Source: Limisphaerales bacterium
GTDB taxonomy: Bacteria > Verrucomicrobiota > Verrucomicrobiia > Limisphaerales > UBA11358
Reading direction: 5' to 3'
NCBI GenBank assembly: GCA_003134375.1
Contig: PLAY01000099.1
Span: forward strand, 37,077-76,424
Length of the DNA: 39,348 nt
The position numbers and the translations under genes are program-made. A model generated the notes under the pieces. It saw only the letters and a list, made by a program, of their open reading frames with translations, made no database searches and had not been told where the DNA came from. Positions 15,720 to 22,866 of the stretch are shown piece after piece. Position 1 is the stretch's first letter. The number at the start of each line of letters is the position of its first letter.

Positions 15720-15974
15720 ATGCCAACCACCACCACCGCCCAATTACGCACCGCCATCGAGGTGCTAAATAAGCTTGCCGAACGCCTCAACGAACAGGCC
15801 GCGCATTCGGTGATTCAGATGCCGGAATCACGCCTGGGTGACGACTACGCCACACGGATTGAATCACGAACCATTGAGCAAACCACCCGGATTGAGACCG
15901 TTGCCGCGCAACTGAAAAGCTGGCGGGAAGAAATTCTTCAACAGCAGAAGCAATCCATTTCCATCCATGTTTAA
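15720..15974 (+). CDS. Small coiled-coil protein, first gene of mobilization operon
   Basis: The 84-residue protein is entirely hydrophilic and helical (LRTAIEVLNKLAERLNEQAA, then RTIEQTTRIETVAAQLKSWR), with heptad spacing suggesting dimerisation. It starts directly after the nested repeats and its stop overlaps the next frame by 8 nt. Small helical proteins at this position often assist relaxosome assembly. That role is inferred; no family is recognised. Confidence 0.6.
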   Translation: MPTTTTAQLRTAIEVLNKLAERLNEQAAHSVIQMPESRLGDDYATRIESRTIEQTTRIETVAAQLKSWREEILQQQKQSISIHV

Positions 15975-16353
15975 CACGATTTTTTCACAGGCAAGCCCTA
16001 CCCCTTCGCCAGCGAAGGATTTTATGTCCGCGAAGTGGTCGCGGAATGGATGCGGTATGTCCGCACCGTGTCCGGCCTGGATGTCCGCGTCCTTGTCCAC
16101 TCGCTGTCCGCAAACAGGCCACGGACAGTCCGTGTCCGCGTCCAGTCCGCGGTCGCAGTCACGGACGCGACATGTCCGCACTGATGGTCTCAAGACAGTC
16201 CGCAGGCCGGCCACCGCCATGTCCGCAAAATGTCCGCGCAAAGTCCGCGACCTTGGACGCACCATGTCCGTATACAGTCCGCAACACCGGATTGTCCATG
16301 ACCACTGGCTGGCTGCCGAATGTCCGCATGGCGGCCACGCCATGTCCGCATGA
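15967..16353 (+). CDS. Repeat-derived ORF (MSA-rich), doubtful protein
   Basis: The frame starts 8 nt before the stop of the preceding gene and ends 3 nt before the next ATG, so it fits the operon. Its 128-residue product is dominated by the GTCCGC array: MSAKW, MSAPC, MSASL, MSAKC and a final MSA. It is rich in Cys, Arg and Pro without a recognisable fold. Because GTCCGC boxes fall in different frames within it, selection seems to act on the DNA rather than on the peptide. It may be a by-product of the array, kept open to maintain translational coupling. Confidence 0.3.
   Translation: MFNTIFSQASPTPSPAKDFMSAKWSRNGCGMSAPCPAWMSASLSTRCPQTGHGQSVSASSPRSQSRTRHVRTDGLKTVRRPATAMSAKCPRKVRDLGRTMSVYSPQHRIVHDHWLAAECPHGGHAMSA
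16026..16349 (+). repeat. Array of GTCCGC boxes with ~11-bp phasing
   Basis: Fourteen exact GTCCGC copies, all in the same orientation, start at 16026, 16059, 16083, 16106, 16134, 16145, 16174, 16198, 16221, 16232, 16243, 16277, 16322 and 16344. One-base variants are at 16069, 16128 and 16266. Many are preceded by AT (ATGTCCGC). Most start-to-start distances are close to 11, 22-24, 33-34 or 45 bp, placing many boxes on one face of the helix. The array lies directly upstream of an HTH gene and a ParA-like gene, so it may be a partition (parS-like), iteron or relaxosome site. Confidence 0.85.
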
Positions 16354-16356
16354 CCC

Positions 16357-16767
16357 ATGTCCTCGTTTGATCCCATCATCGCACGCAAGGCGGTCACGGA
16401 ATTTGCCCCGCCCCGGCCGGAGCGATTCCGGGAATTATCCGCCGCGAAGGATTTCATCACCGAGTTGCGGCAAAAACGCGCCTCGTATCGCTCCATCGCC
16501 GACCTGCTCACCCGGCATGGCCTGCCGATCGGCAAAACTGCCGTGGCCGCATTCTGCCATGTAGTGCTGGGTGAGACATCCCGTTCCAACAAACATCGCG
16601 TGCGAAAGCGTCCACTGATTTCTGATTCGGCCAATGGCCAATTACCTCTCCCCGCTACACCACCATCTGTCCCGCCGGCCACCGGCAACGGCGGCGAAAA
16701 TCCGCAAACCCGCGTTCGCGGTCCGCGCATCGCACAAATCCGAATGCTCAAACCACAAAATCCATGA
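16357..16767 (+). CDS. Putative HTH DNA-binding protein of mobilization operon
   Basis: The 136-residue protein has a helical N-terminal half with AAKDFITELRQKRASYRSIA followed by LLTRHGLPIGKTAVAAFCHV. This looks like a resolvase/sigma-type helix-turn-helix as found in small mobilization proteins. The C-terminal half is Pro/Asn/Arg-rich and probably disordered. The gene begins 8 nt after the last GTCCGC box and overlaps the ParA gene by 4 nt (ATGA). It is the best local candidate to bind the array, possibly acting as the DNA-binding partner of the ParA-like ATPase. The binding role is inference. Confidence 0.6.
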   Translation: MSSFDPIIARKAVTEFAPPRPERFRELSAAKDFITELRQKRASYRSIADLLTRHGLPIGKTAVAAFCHVVLGETSRSNKHRVRKRPLISDSANGQLPLPATPPSVPPATGNGGENPQTRVRGPRIAQIRMLKPQNP

Positions 16768-17459
16768 AACGTCTCGACCTCATCCTCAACGGCAAAGGCG
16801 GCGTCGGCAAAAGTTTCTTCGCCATCAACTTTGTTCAATACCTGAAAGACAAGGGCATCACCCACGTCGCCATTGACAGCGACAACGAAAACTCGACGCT
16901 GAAACGGTTTCATCCCGATGCGCGGTTCGTTGACCTAGACGACCGGCGCGGGCCGGACGCCATTTTCAGCACCTTGGAGAAATCGAATCTCGTGGTCATG
17001 GACTGCCGCGCCGCGTCCACCGACCTGTTCATTGATTTCTTTGCCCAAATCAACCTGCCGACTGTGCTGTCGGCGCTCGGCGCGTCACTCACGCTGGTCA
17101 TGCCGGTCAATCACGAATCCGACAGTGTGGATCAGGTGCAACGGCTGGCCGACGAGTTTGGCAAAAAGTGCGGTTACGTGGTGGTTCGCAATGCCGCCCA
17201 TAGTGAGAGCTTCACGCTCTATGAAGGTTCCGAAGTCTGCGCCCAACTCAAGGATAAGCTGGCCGGCAAAGAAATCGCCATGTCACAATTGCAAGATTGG
17301 CTCGTTGTGGCGCTCAACGAGCAGAATTTAACCATCACGGCGGCAGCGAAGCATCCCGCTTTCAGTCTGCTGGACCGGCAGCGGCTGCAAACCTGGCAGC
17401 ACAAATTTTACGCCGGGATCGAATCCGCCGCCGACCTGCTATTGCCCGCCAAACCATGA
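16764..17459 (+). CDS. ParA/MinD-family P-loop ATPase
   Basis: The 231-residue protein starts MKRLDLILNGKGGVGKSFFA, with the deviant Walker A (KGGVGKS, residues 11-17) and both signature lysines. VAIDSDNENSTL follows as the Walker A' region, then LVVMDCRAAS (Walker B-like). ATPases of this class move or position plasmid DNA or transfer proteins, using ATP-driven dimerisation on nucleoid or membrane. No ParB is visible, but a small HTH gene and a repeat array are adjacent. It is coupled by 4-nt ATGA overlaps to both neighbours. It may serve partition of a plasmid form or polar placement of the transfer machinery. Confidence 0.85.
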   Translation: MKRLDLILNGKGGVGKSFFAINFVQYLKDKGITHVAIDSDNENSTLKRFHPDARFVDLDDRRGPDAIFSTLEKSNLVVMDCRAASTDLFIDFFAQINLPTVLSALGASLTLVMPVNHESDSVDQVQRLADEFGKKCGYVVVRNAAHSESFTLYEGSEVCAQLKDKLAGKEIAMSQLQDWLVVALNEQNLTITAAAKHPAFSLLDRQRLQTWQHKFYAGIESAADLLLPAKP

Positions 17460-17827
17460 GCACACCCAACAAGGACAAGCCCGACTTCGACGAGGAATTT
17501 GACCAGACCGTCGCGCAATGGCGTGAACAGCATAAACTGCGTGAAGACGATGCCGTGCTATTGCTTGTCGAATTATTCCGCATCCACCAACATCATTGGG
17601 ATCAACTGCGCCGCCGGGAGATGCCCTCCTTCGAGCAATTCCGCTCCGACATTGGGTTGCTTACGGCAGCGGCGAAAACATTTCAACAACAGGTTTCAAC
17701 CCTGATTGAATCCCTCAAAAAGCTGCCGGCGGCTGCGCCTTCGGAAAATGTCACGCTTGTTGCCGCCATCTTTGCCGTGATTGCTGCTCTGCTCGGCGGT
17801 TATCTCATCGGGAGGGCCTGGCCATGA
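17456..17827 (+). CDS. Small C-terminally anchored membrane protein of mobilization operon
   Basis: The ATG at 17456 overlaps the ParA stop, giving a 123-residue protein. Residues 1-90 are acidic and helical (DFDEEFDQTVAQWREQHKLR; TAAAKTFQQQVSTLIESLKK). The C-terminus is one membrane helix (VTLVAAIFAVIAALLGGYLI) with a short basic end. It overlaps the coupling-protein ATG by 4 nt. Tail-anchored helper proteins like this often sit beside type IV coupling proteins and may link them to the relaxosome or the membrane. No family name can be given. Confidence 0.7.
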   Translation: MSTPNKDKPDFDEEFDQTVAQWREQHKLREDDAVLLLVELFRIHQHHWDQLRRREMPSFEQFRSDIGLLTAAAKTFQQQVSTLIESLKKLPAAAPSENVTLVAAIFAVIAALLGGYLIGRAWP

Positions 17828-19311
17828 AAGTCGATTTTGTTCCATTCCACTCAACCCATCTTTCAATCTGGTTCAAATGTCTCCGGCCAATTGTGTTTGG
17901 ATATGGCGTTTTGCTGGTCATCATGGCCATCTGGCTTTTGGTGACCTCGCGCGCACGCAAGAACCATGTCGCGCAACTCGGCGGGCTGACTTGGAAACGC
18001 AATCAATTCTGCCGGGGCTGGCTTATCACCGGCGACACCGGCTCCGGCAAGACCAGTTCCGGCATCAATCAACTCGCCCACCAAGTCTTTCAAAACGAAC
18101 CCGAATGGGGCGGGCTGTGCATTGATGAAAAGGGCGTTTATTGGGAGACGCTCGTGGCGATGGCAAAATTTTACGGGCGCGAGCACGACCTTATTCACCT
18201 GCAAATCCGCGCGGACGATTCGGACACGCAATGGACGCCGCCGCACCGCTACAACTTGACCGGCGACCGCAGCATTCCCTTTATGACATACGCCAAGTTT
18301 GTCATAGATACGGCAACGAGCCTGGGACAAGGCGGTGACAAGGGGTTTTTCAAGAGCCAGGCGCAAATCCACATCACCAATGCGCTGGAGCTTTTATTCG
18401 AGTTGAGGCGTCCCGTCACGCTGGCTGGCGTTGCCAAGCTGCTCACCGACACCGATTTTCTGAAGGAACAAATAGACAATCTTGGAAATCTGGTTGAAAC
18501 GCCACGGCGCGCCGCCGTTAAGGAGCATTTTTTGAATCGCTTCATCAATGACCAGCCGCCCGAACAAATCGGCGGTGTGCGGGAAACCACCGGCAACTAT
18601 CTGCAATACTTCCTGACTCCGGAAGTCGCCGAGGTGTTCTGCACCGGAGAAAGCACATTTGATTTTGCCGCCATTGACAAAGGAAAAATCATCTGCGTTA
18701 CCATGCCGCAAAAGTTTCAAACCGAGCGGCGTTATGTCAACACGTTCCTGAAATTGCTTTTCTACAATCACGCACTGCGCCGGTTCGACAAATCAAAGGC
18801 CAAACGCGCCAAAGATAACTTGCTCATTCTGTGGGCGGATGAAGCACAGCGATTTATGACCGCCAGCGAGGACGGGACGAGTGATTACAATTGCGTGGAT
18901 GTGATCCGCGAAGCAGGCGCAACCATCGTTGCCGCCGCCCAATCCACCACGTCCCTTGTGCCGCCGCTTGGGAATGACAAGTCGAAGGTGCTGACGTTGA
19001 ATTTGCGCAACCGGATGATTTTCCGTTCCGCCGACGAAGCGGATGCCGTTCAAGCCGCAGATTTTCTTGGCAAAAAACAAGTCGTGAAACGTTCGTGGGG
19101 TTCAAGTGCGGGAAAGCGCAGCGTGAATTTCTCCGAAACCGACGAACACAAAATTAAACCGCACAAGCTCCGCAACCTGCGCGACCATGAGTGCGTCCTC
19201 GTCCACTGCGAACGGGGATTCCGCCGCGTGACGCTGCCTCCTTTGGAGGCTGACGGAAGTGTTTCCAACTGGTTCAGTTGGTGGATGCGGTTGTCGAGAT
19301 TGCAACCGTGA
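17824..19311 (+). CDS. Type IV coupling protein (VirD4/TraD-like ATPase)
   Basis: This 495-residue protein would pump relaxosome DNA toward a conjugation channel. One N-terminal membrane helix is seen (~22-41, PIVFGYGVLLVIMAIWLLVT). The ATPase domain has Walker A WLITGDTGSGKTSS (~67-79), then GLCIDEKGVYWE, and Walker B LLILWADEAQRFM (~340). A late arginine-containing segment (TLNLRNRMIFRSADEADA) resembles the VirD4/TraG C-terminal region. It is the last gene of the + strand mobilization operon. Its stop is 2 nt from the stop of the convergent defence nuclease. No VirB-type channel genes are present, so transfer would need a helper system. Confidence 0.85.
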   Translation: MKVDFVPFHSTHLSIWFKCLRPIVFGYGVLLVIMAIWLLVTSRARKNHVAQLGGLTWKRNQFCRGWLITGDTGSGKTSSGINQLAHQVFQNEPEWGGLCIDEKGVYWETLVAMAKFYGREHDLIHLQIRADDSDTQWTPPHRYNLTGDRSIPFMTYAKFVIDTATSLGQGGDKGFFKSQAQIHITNALELLFELRRPVTLAGVAKLLTDTDFLKEQIDNLGNLVETPRRAAVKEHFLNRFINDQPPEQIGGVRETTGNYLQYFLTPEVAEVFCTGESTFDFAAIDKGKIICVTMPQKFQTERRYVNTFLKLLFYNHALRRFDKSKAKRAKDNLLILWADEAQRFMTASEDGTSDYNCVDVIREAGATIVAAAQSTTSLVPPLGNDKSKVLTLNLRNRMIFRSADEADAVQAADFLGKKQVVKRSWGSSAGKRSVNFSETDEHKIKPHKLRNLRDHECVLVHCERGFRRVTLPPLEADGSVSNWFSWWMRLSRLQP

Positions 19312-19313
19312 CT

Positions 19314-20561
19314 TCAAAGGCCGCGCGGCGAAACAATTACCACAACTCGGAGGCCACCCGAAATGGCCGCAACATCCTTCTCCAGAGCAACGGGGTTGTC
19401 GCAATAGCCTTCTGGATCGTAAACGAGGCAGACCAGTGTCCGACAATCAGGGTGCGTTCGATACCTTTCCTTGTCCTCGATAAGTTGGTTGGCGACTTCC
19501 TTTTGTCCAAGGGTCTTGCGAGTCATCTTCGCTTCAACCACCACCTTCTCGGATTTCAGTAGAAAATCCATTCGGCTCGAATTCCCCGCGTAGCTCGGCG
19601 TAACTTCTTCCGGCCTCACATCATCAAAATGAAGAAGAAGCAAAGCGTGCAGTAAATCTTGAACATCATACTCATCCTTGATGCGAAATCCTGGGCGGCT
19701 GTCGTGACGCGTGCTAAGTTGCCGTGCAAACAGAGGAAATCTTCGACATACATTCTCGACCAACGCGGCAGCATCTTTCTCCGGTCTGGTTAACTGCCAC
19801 GTTTCTGCGAGCGCGGATTCAAGCCTTGCTGTTGCCGCCGCACGCAGCGCCACCCAAATCACTGCTGCCTCGGCTGTGTCGCGCGGTTCAACTGGATTGG
19901 TTATACATCGCCCCAGCAATTCTCGATCAAGAGCGGCAAAGCCATCACTAACAAGTGAAGGCGGGACGAAGTCATTTCTCCAAAGCGAAACCCAACGAAG
20001 CACCGCGATTTCGGTGAGGGTCAAAAGTTCAAGCTGGCTACCGACCTCTCGCGCTCCAGCAATTCCCAGCGTTTGTCCGGCCAATCGGTAAAGCCACCGC
20101 GCCCATACCTCAGAATGTTCCTGTTCAAGCAGTCGGCCCACAACATTGTTAAGCCAAGCAGCCAACTCAGCATCCGCCTTTTCATCACTCATCTGGCCCA
20201 GGCATATTCCCAACACTTCGAGCGGTCGGTATGTAAACGCAGACCGATCCGCTGGAAAAGCTTCTCGTTGTGAAAGCTTCTTCAACGCTGCACGCCAGTC
20301 CACGTCGCAAGGTAAGTTGGGACCTTTCACCCGGATTGAGCGCAAATATCCTGTCGCCGCTAAAACGGGTGCCTCACTCAATCGTCTTGGCTCTGACACA
20401 AGTGCTGCTAGGTTTCCCAGGAACAAATTATTTTGTCGCGCCGAATTGAACACATAGGCAGCGAAGCCCACCTCTGGAGAAAGTCGGCTGCCGTTGGCTC
20501 TGAGGAATTGCTCCAGAGTTTGCAACTGCGCTCCGAATGAAAGTGTGAGTTCCCGGCTCAT
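19314..20561 (-). CDS. pAgo-associated nuclease with DpnII/MboI-like PD-(D/E)XK domain
   Basis: The C-terminal ~120 residues match the restriction-endonuclease domain of DpnII/MboI type: DEYDVQDLLHALLLLHFDDV, PSYAGNSSRMDFLL and VVVEAKMTR. The likely catalytic residues are Asp332, Glu343 and Lys345, followed by QLIEDKERY and CLVYDPEGYCDNP. The N-terminal ~290 residues are helical and unassigned; they may sense activation or bind the Argonaute. The start is the ATG at 20561, which overlaps the Argonaute stop by 4 nt (ATGA); an in-frame ATG at 20570 would add three residues. Its tight coupling suggests it is the effector unleashed when the inactive Argonaute finds invader nucleic acid. The activation model is inference from known inactive pAgo systems. 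Confidence 0.85.
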   Translation of the reverse strand: MSRELTLSFGAQLQTLEQFLRANGSRLSPEVGFAAYVFNSARQNNLFLGNLAALVSEPRRLSEAPVLAATGYLRSIRVKGPNLPCDVDWRAALKKLSQREAFPADRSAFTYRPLEVLGICLGQMSDEKADAELAAWLNNVVGRLLEQEHSEVWARWLYRLAGQTLGIAGAREVGSQLELLTLTEIAVLRWVSLWRNDFVPPSLVSDGFAALDRELLGRCITNPVEPRDTAEAAVIWVALRAAATARLESALAETWQLTRPEKDAAALVENVCRRFPLFARQLSTRHDSRPGFRIKDEYDVQDLLHALLLLHFDDVRPEEVTPSYAGNSSRMDFLLKSEKVVVEAKMTRKTLGQKEVANQLIEDKERYRTHPDCRTLVCLVYDPEGYCDNPVALEKDVAAISGGLRVVVIVSPRGL

Positions 20562-22852
20562 AGAAACCATTTACTTGCCCTGAGCTTTACATTGAGCATC
20601 GCCGGTGACCAGTCTGGAACGTGTTTTAGGCGACTCAGCAGGCCCGCGATTAAATCTGAATAATAGATTGTCACAGGGAGCTTCGCTGGCAACGTGGAAC
20701 GCCATGACAAGGACGTAAATTTCAGCACTTGCTCGGTCAGGGATGACAAGGAGCGATAGGTTGATTCGGGATGAATATGAACCAGCAACGGAGCGGGAAG
20801 CGGCGAAGTCTCTCGCTTGATTAGTTCTGGGCCATTCGTGCAGAGGAGCCGCGTAAAACTTCCCAACTGTGAAATGAGGCCGCGCATCGGCACATAAGTC
20901 GCCTTAAACGCCCCGTGCTTGTTTCGCACCGCAATTCCTCTTTGCTCCTTATCCAAAATCAGAAATGAGTGATCCTGGGTCACTGTGAGAAATGCGAATT
21001 CAATATTTTGTTCGTTTCCCACGCTCTCAACACATTTGCGCATTATTTGGCCGACCTCAACATTCTTCAAGGGTTTGAACGAATGGACGACCACACGAAC
21101 CGTATCCCCTTTTTGCCAACCGTTTCTACGTTTGATCTCTTCGAGGATTTGGACTGTGCTCTTTTCAAGCACAGCAGGATAATCTTGATAACCACATTCG
21201 GACGAAAGGTTCGACAGTAGATAATTCCCGTCTCCGCGAAAGACGGTAGTGATTCCAATGAATCGTTGTTTCTCAACAAAGCGACTTTCCAACAATTCAC
21301 AAGTGCCGACACCGATAACCAACTCATCGGCGATGCTCAAGTCATGGTCCACCGTCCACGGAATTCCATTGAGCTTCGCATACAAAGCGACGGCGATGTT
21401 CTGGAGACTATACTGCAAGTTCATTTCCGCTTGGCTGATAGTGGACACCCGGACATCTTGGACTGGTATTCCCGCCATCAAGAGCACCGCTTTGGAATGC
21501 AGATACGGATTATCTACGTCAGGAAGTTTTTCGTGTTCGTTTAATACAACCACGATGGCCGCGTCGAAGCTTCCGCCTGCACTCAGGAAATCCTCGACCG
21601 CCTTCCGATAAACTTGGGAGGGCTTCCCCGCAGGTTTTGCCAACCACGGCACACGACAGAAAACAAATTCTGGATTCACCAAGCCGAAAGTTTTGGCGAA
21701 GCCGCCACTAAACGCCGAATTCCCTTGCTCCAGATTTACGCCGTCACGGAAATAGCGCAAAAATCTTTCGACTGCTCCTTGGACTGAATCCGGGAACACC
21801 ACCAAAATTCTTGGTGATTTCTTTCCAAAAGTATCGCGGCTGAATGGGCCAAACCGATCCAAACCTTGCCACGCGTATTTGTGCCGCTTGCTTCGCGCCG
21901 AATCAAAACAGTAATCTACTGGTGGTGCGAGCAGATGGGTTTTATAGCTGTCCACATTCTCGATGATAATTTGCTCGCCGACAGAACACTCCAATCCAGA
22001 ACAAAGGGTGATGGGGGAAGCCTTGGCAAGGTAGCCCCCCATTCGCGTCACCATCACGTCCAACGCCGGGCCTGTCAGACACGCCGCCTCTTGAAACTGT
22101 CTCTCCTTTTCAAAACTCTCGTAACGGTTACCGAGCAATTGCTTTAGACATTGACTGAACGACGCACGCGAACCCTCCAACATCACATCATCGGCACAAA
22201 TCGAGTCTGTGCCATCGAACGATTCGGAGAGTAACACTTGCAACCCGGATAATTGTCGAATCCGGCCAACGAGCCGGCGCTGCTCTGGTTCGGGATTTCT
22301 CCGCACTACATATAAACCTTGGATATTCACTCCTGCCGCAACCAACTCATCGAGCGAAGCGGTGATCAACCAATTTGTCGAAACCACGAGGAACAGACCA
22401 ACCTCCAGCACTCCGTCTCTCAATTCAATCAATCGTGCGTCCAACTCGAACTTGGGATGAATTTTGAAGCCGTTCATGACTTGCGGTAGCCCCGCAAGCT
22501 TCCCACGGATGGCTTCAACCATTTCGCCTTTTTTGCCACGAAAAGTGAATGGGCGCCGACGAAAGGCTTCATAGTCTGGAAACTTCTCCGGCAACACATC
22601 GTGAATCCGTGCTGCGAGCAGCTTGAGATGATCGGCACAGCGCAGTGTTTTGGACTCGCCGAACTTTGTCCCGGGATTTGCCGACCTAGGCATACCGTAG
22701 CAGACCCCTTCCTGCCAGTGCAGAAACCACGAGCCTTTTAATTGGTTTCGCAGCGGTTTGAGTTCTTTGTTGTCCGCCATTGCGCGGACGTATCCTGCGA
22801 ACTCATCGCTCGAAAACCTAATCCTGAAGCCGTTCAAATAAAGTGTGCTCAT
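20558..22852 (-). CDS. Prokaryotic Argonaute, long-B-like, catalytically inactive
   Basis: The 764-residue protein has a MID domain (~340-495) with DNPYLHSKAVLLMAGIPVQ, in which Tyr450, Lys454, Gln465 and Lys493 (YAKLNGIPW) fit the guide 5'-phosphate pocket. It has a PIWI domain (~495-764) that ends TSLSWRSTLPAKLPVTIYYS...LRASKWFL, the classic C-terminus. The catalytic DEDX set is broken: VIGVG replaces the usual IGxD at ~512-516, and VVVHSFK at ~587-593 lacks the third-position Asp. Residues 1-330 form the N/PAZ-like part. It should bind a guide and target without cutting. It follows brxL by 14 nt and overlaps the nuclease gene by 4 nt, so it is both a BREX operon member and the sensor of a nuclease pair. 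Confidence 0.92.
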   Translation of the reverse strand: MSTLYLNGFRIRFSSDEFAGYVRAMADNKELKPLRNQLKGSWFLHWQEGVCYGMPRSANPGTKFGESKTLRCADHLKLLAARIHDVLPEKFPDYEAFRRRPFTFRGKKGEMVEAIRGKLAGLPQVMNGFKIHPKFELDARLIELRDGVLEVGLFLVVSTNWLITASLDELVAAGVNIQGLYVVRRNPEPEQRRLVGRIRQLSGLQVLLSESFDGTDSICADDVMLEGSRASFSQCLKQLLGNRYESFEKERQFQEAACLTGPALDVMVTRMGGYLAKASPITLCSGLECSVGEQIIIENVDSYKTHLLAPPVDYCFDSARSKRHKYAWQGLDRFGPFSRDTFGKKSPRILVVFPDSVQGAVERFLRYFRDGVNLEQGNSAFSGGFAKTFGLVNPEFVFCRVPWLAKPAGKPSQVYRKAVEDFLSAGGSFDAAIVVVLNEHEKLPDVDNPYLHSKAVLLMAGIPVQDVRVSTISQAEMNLQYSLQNIAVALYAKLNGIPWTVDHDLSIADELVIGVGTCELLESRFVEKQRFIGITTVFRGDGNYLLSNLSSECGYQDYPAVLEKSTVQILEEIKRRNGWQKGDTVRVVVHSFKPLKNVEVGQIMRKCVESVGNEQNIEFAFLTVTQDHSFLILDKEQRGIAVRNKHGAFKATYVPMRGLISQLGSFTRLLCTNGPELIKRETSPLPAPLLVHIHPESTYRSLSSLTEQVLKFTSLSWRSTLPAKLPVTIYYSDLIAGLLSRLKHVPDWSPAMLNVKLRASKWFL

Positions 22853-22866
22853 TCCTGGTCCTTGGG

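Noticed and set aside
16026-16349. CRISPR array interpretation of the short repeats
   Set aside because: Repeat units are only 6-9 bp with spacers of 5-39 bp and no cas genes; this is a protein-binding type array.
16046-16564. 172-codon + strand frame through the GTCCGC array into the HTH gene
   Set aside because: Pro/Cys/Arg repeats come from the array in another frame, and it overlaps the better-supported gene at 16357-16767 out of frame.
15864-16913. 349-codon - strand frame across the GTCCGC array and the ParA start
   Set aside because: Its composition is dictated by the reverse complement of the array (DMA, CGH and similar repeats), and it lies opposite three coupled + strand genes.
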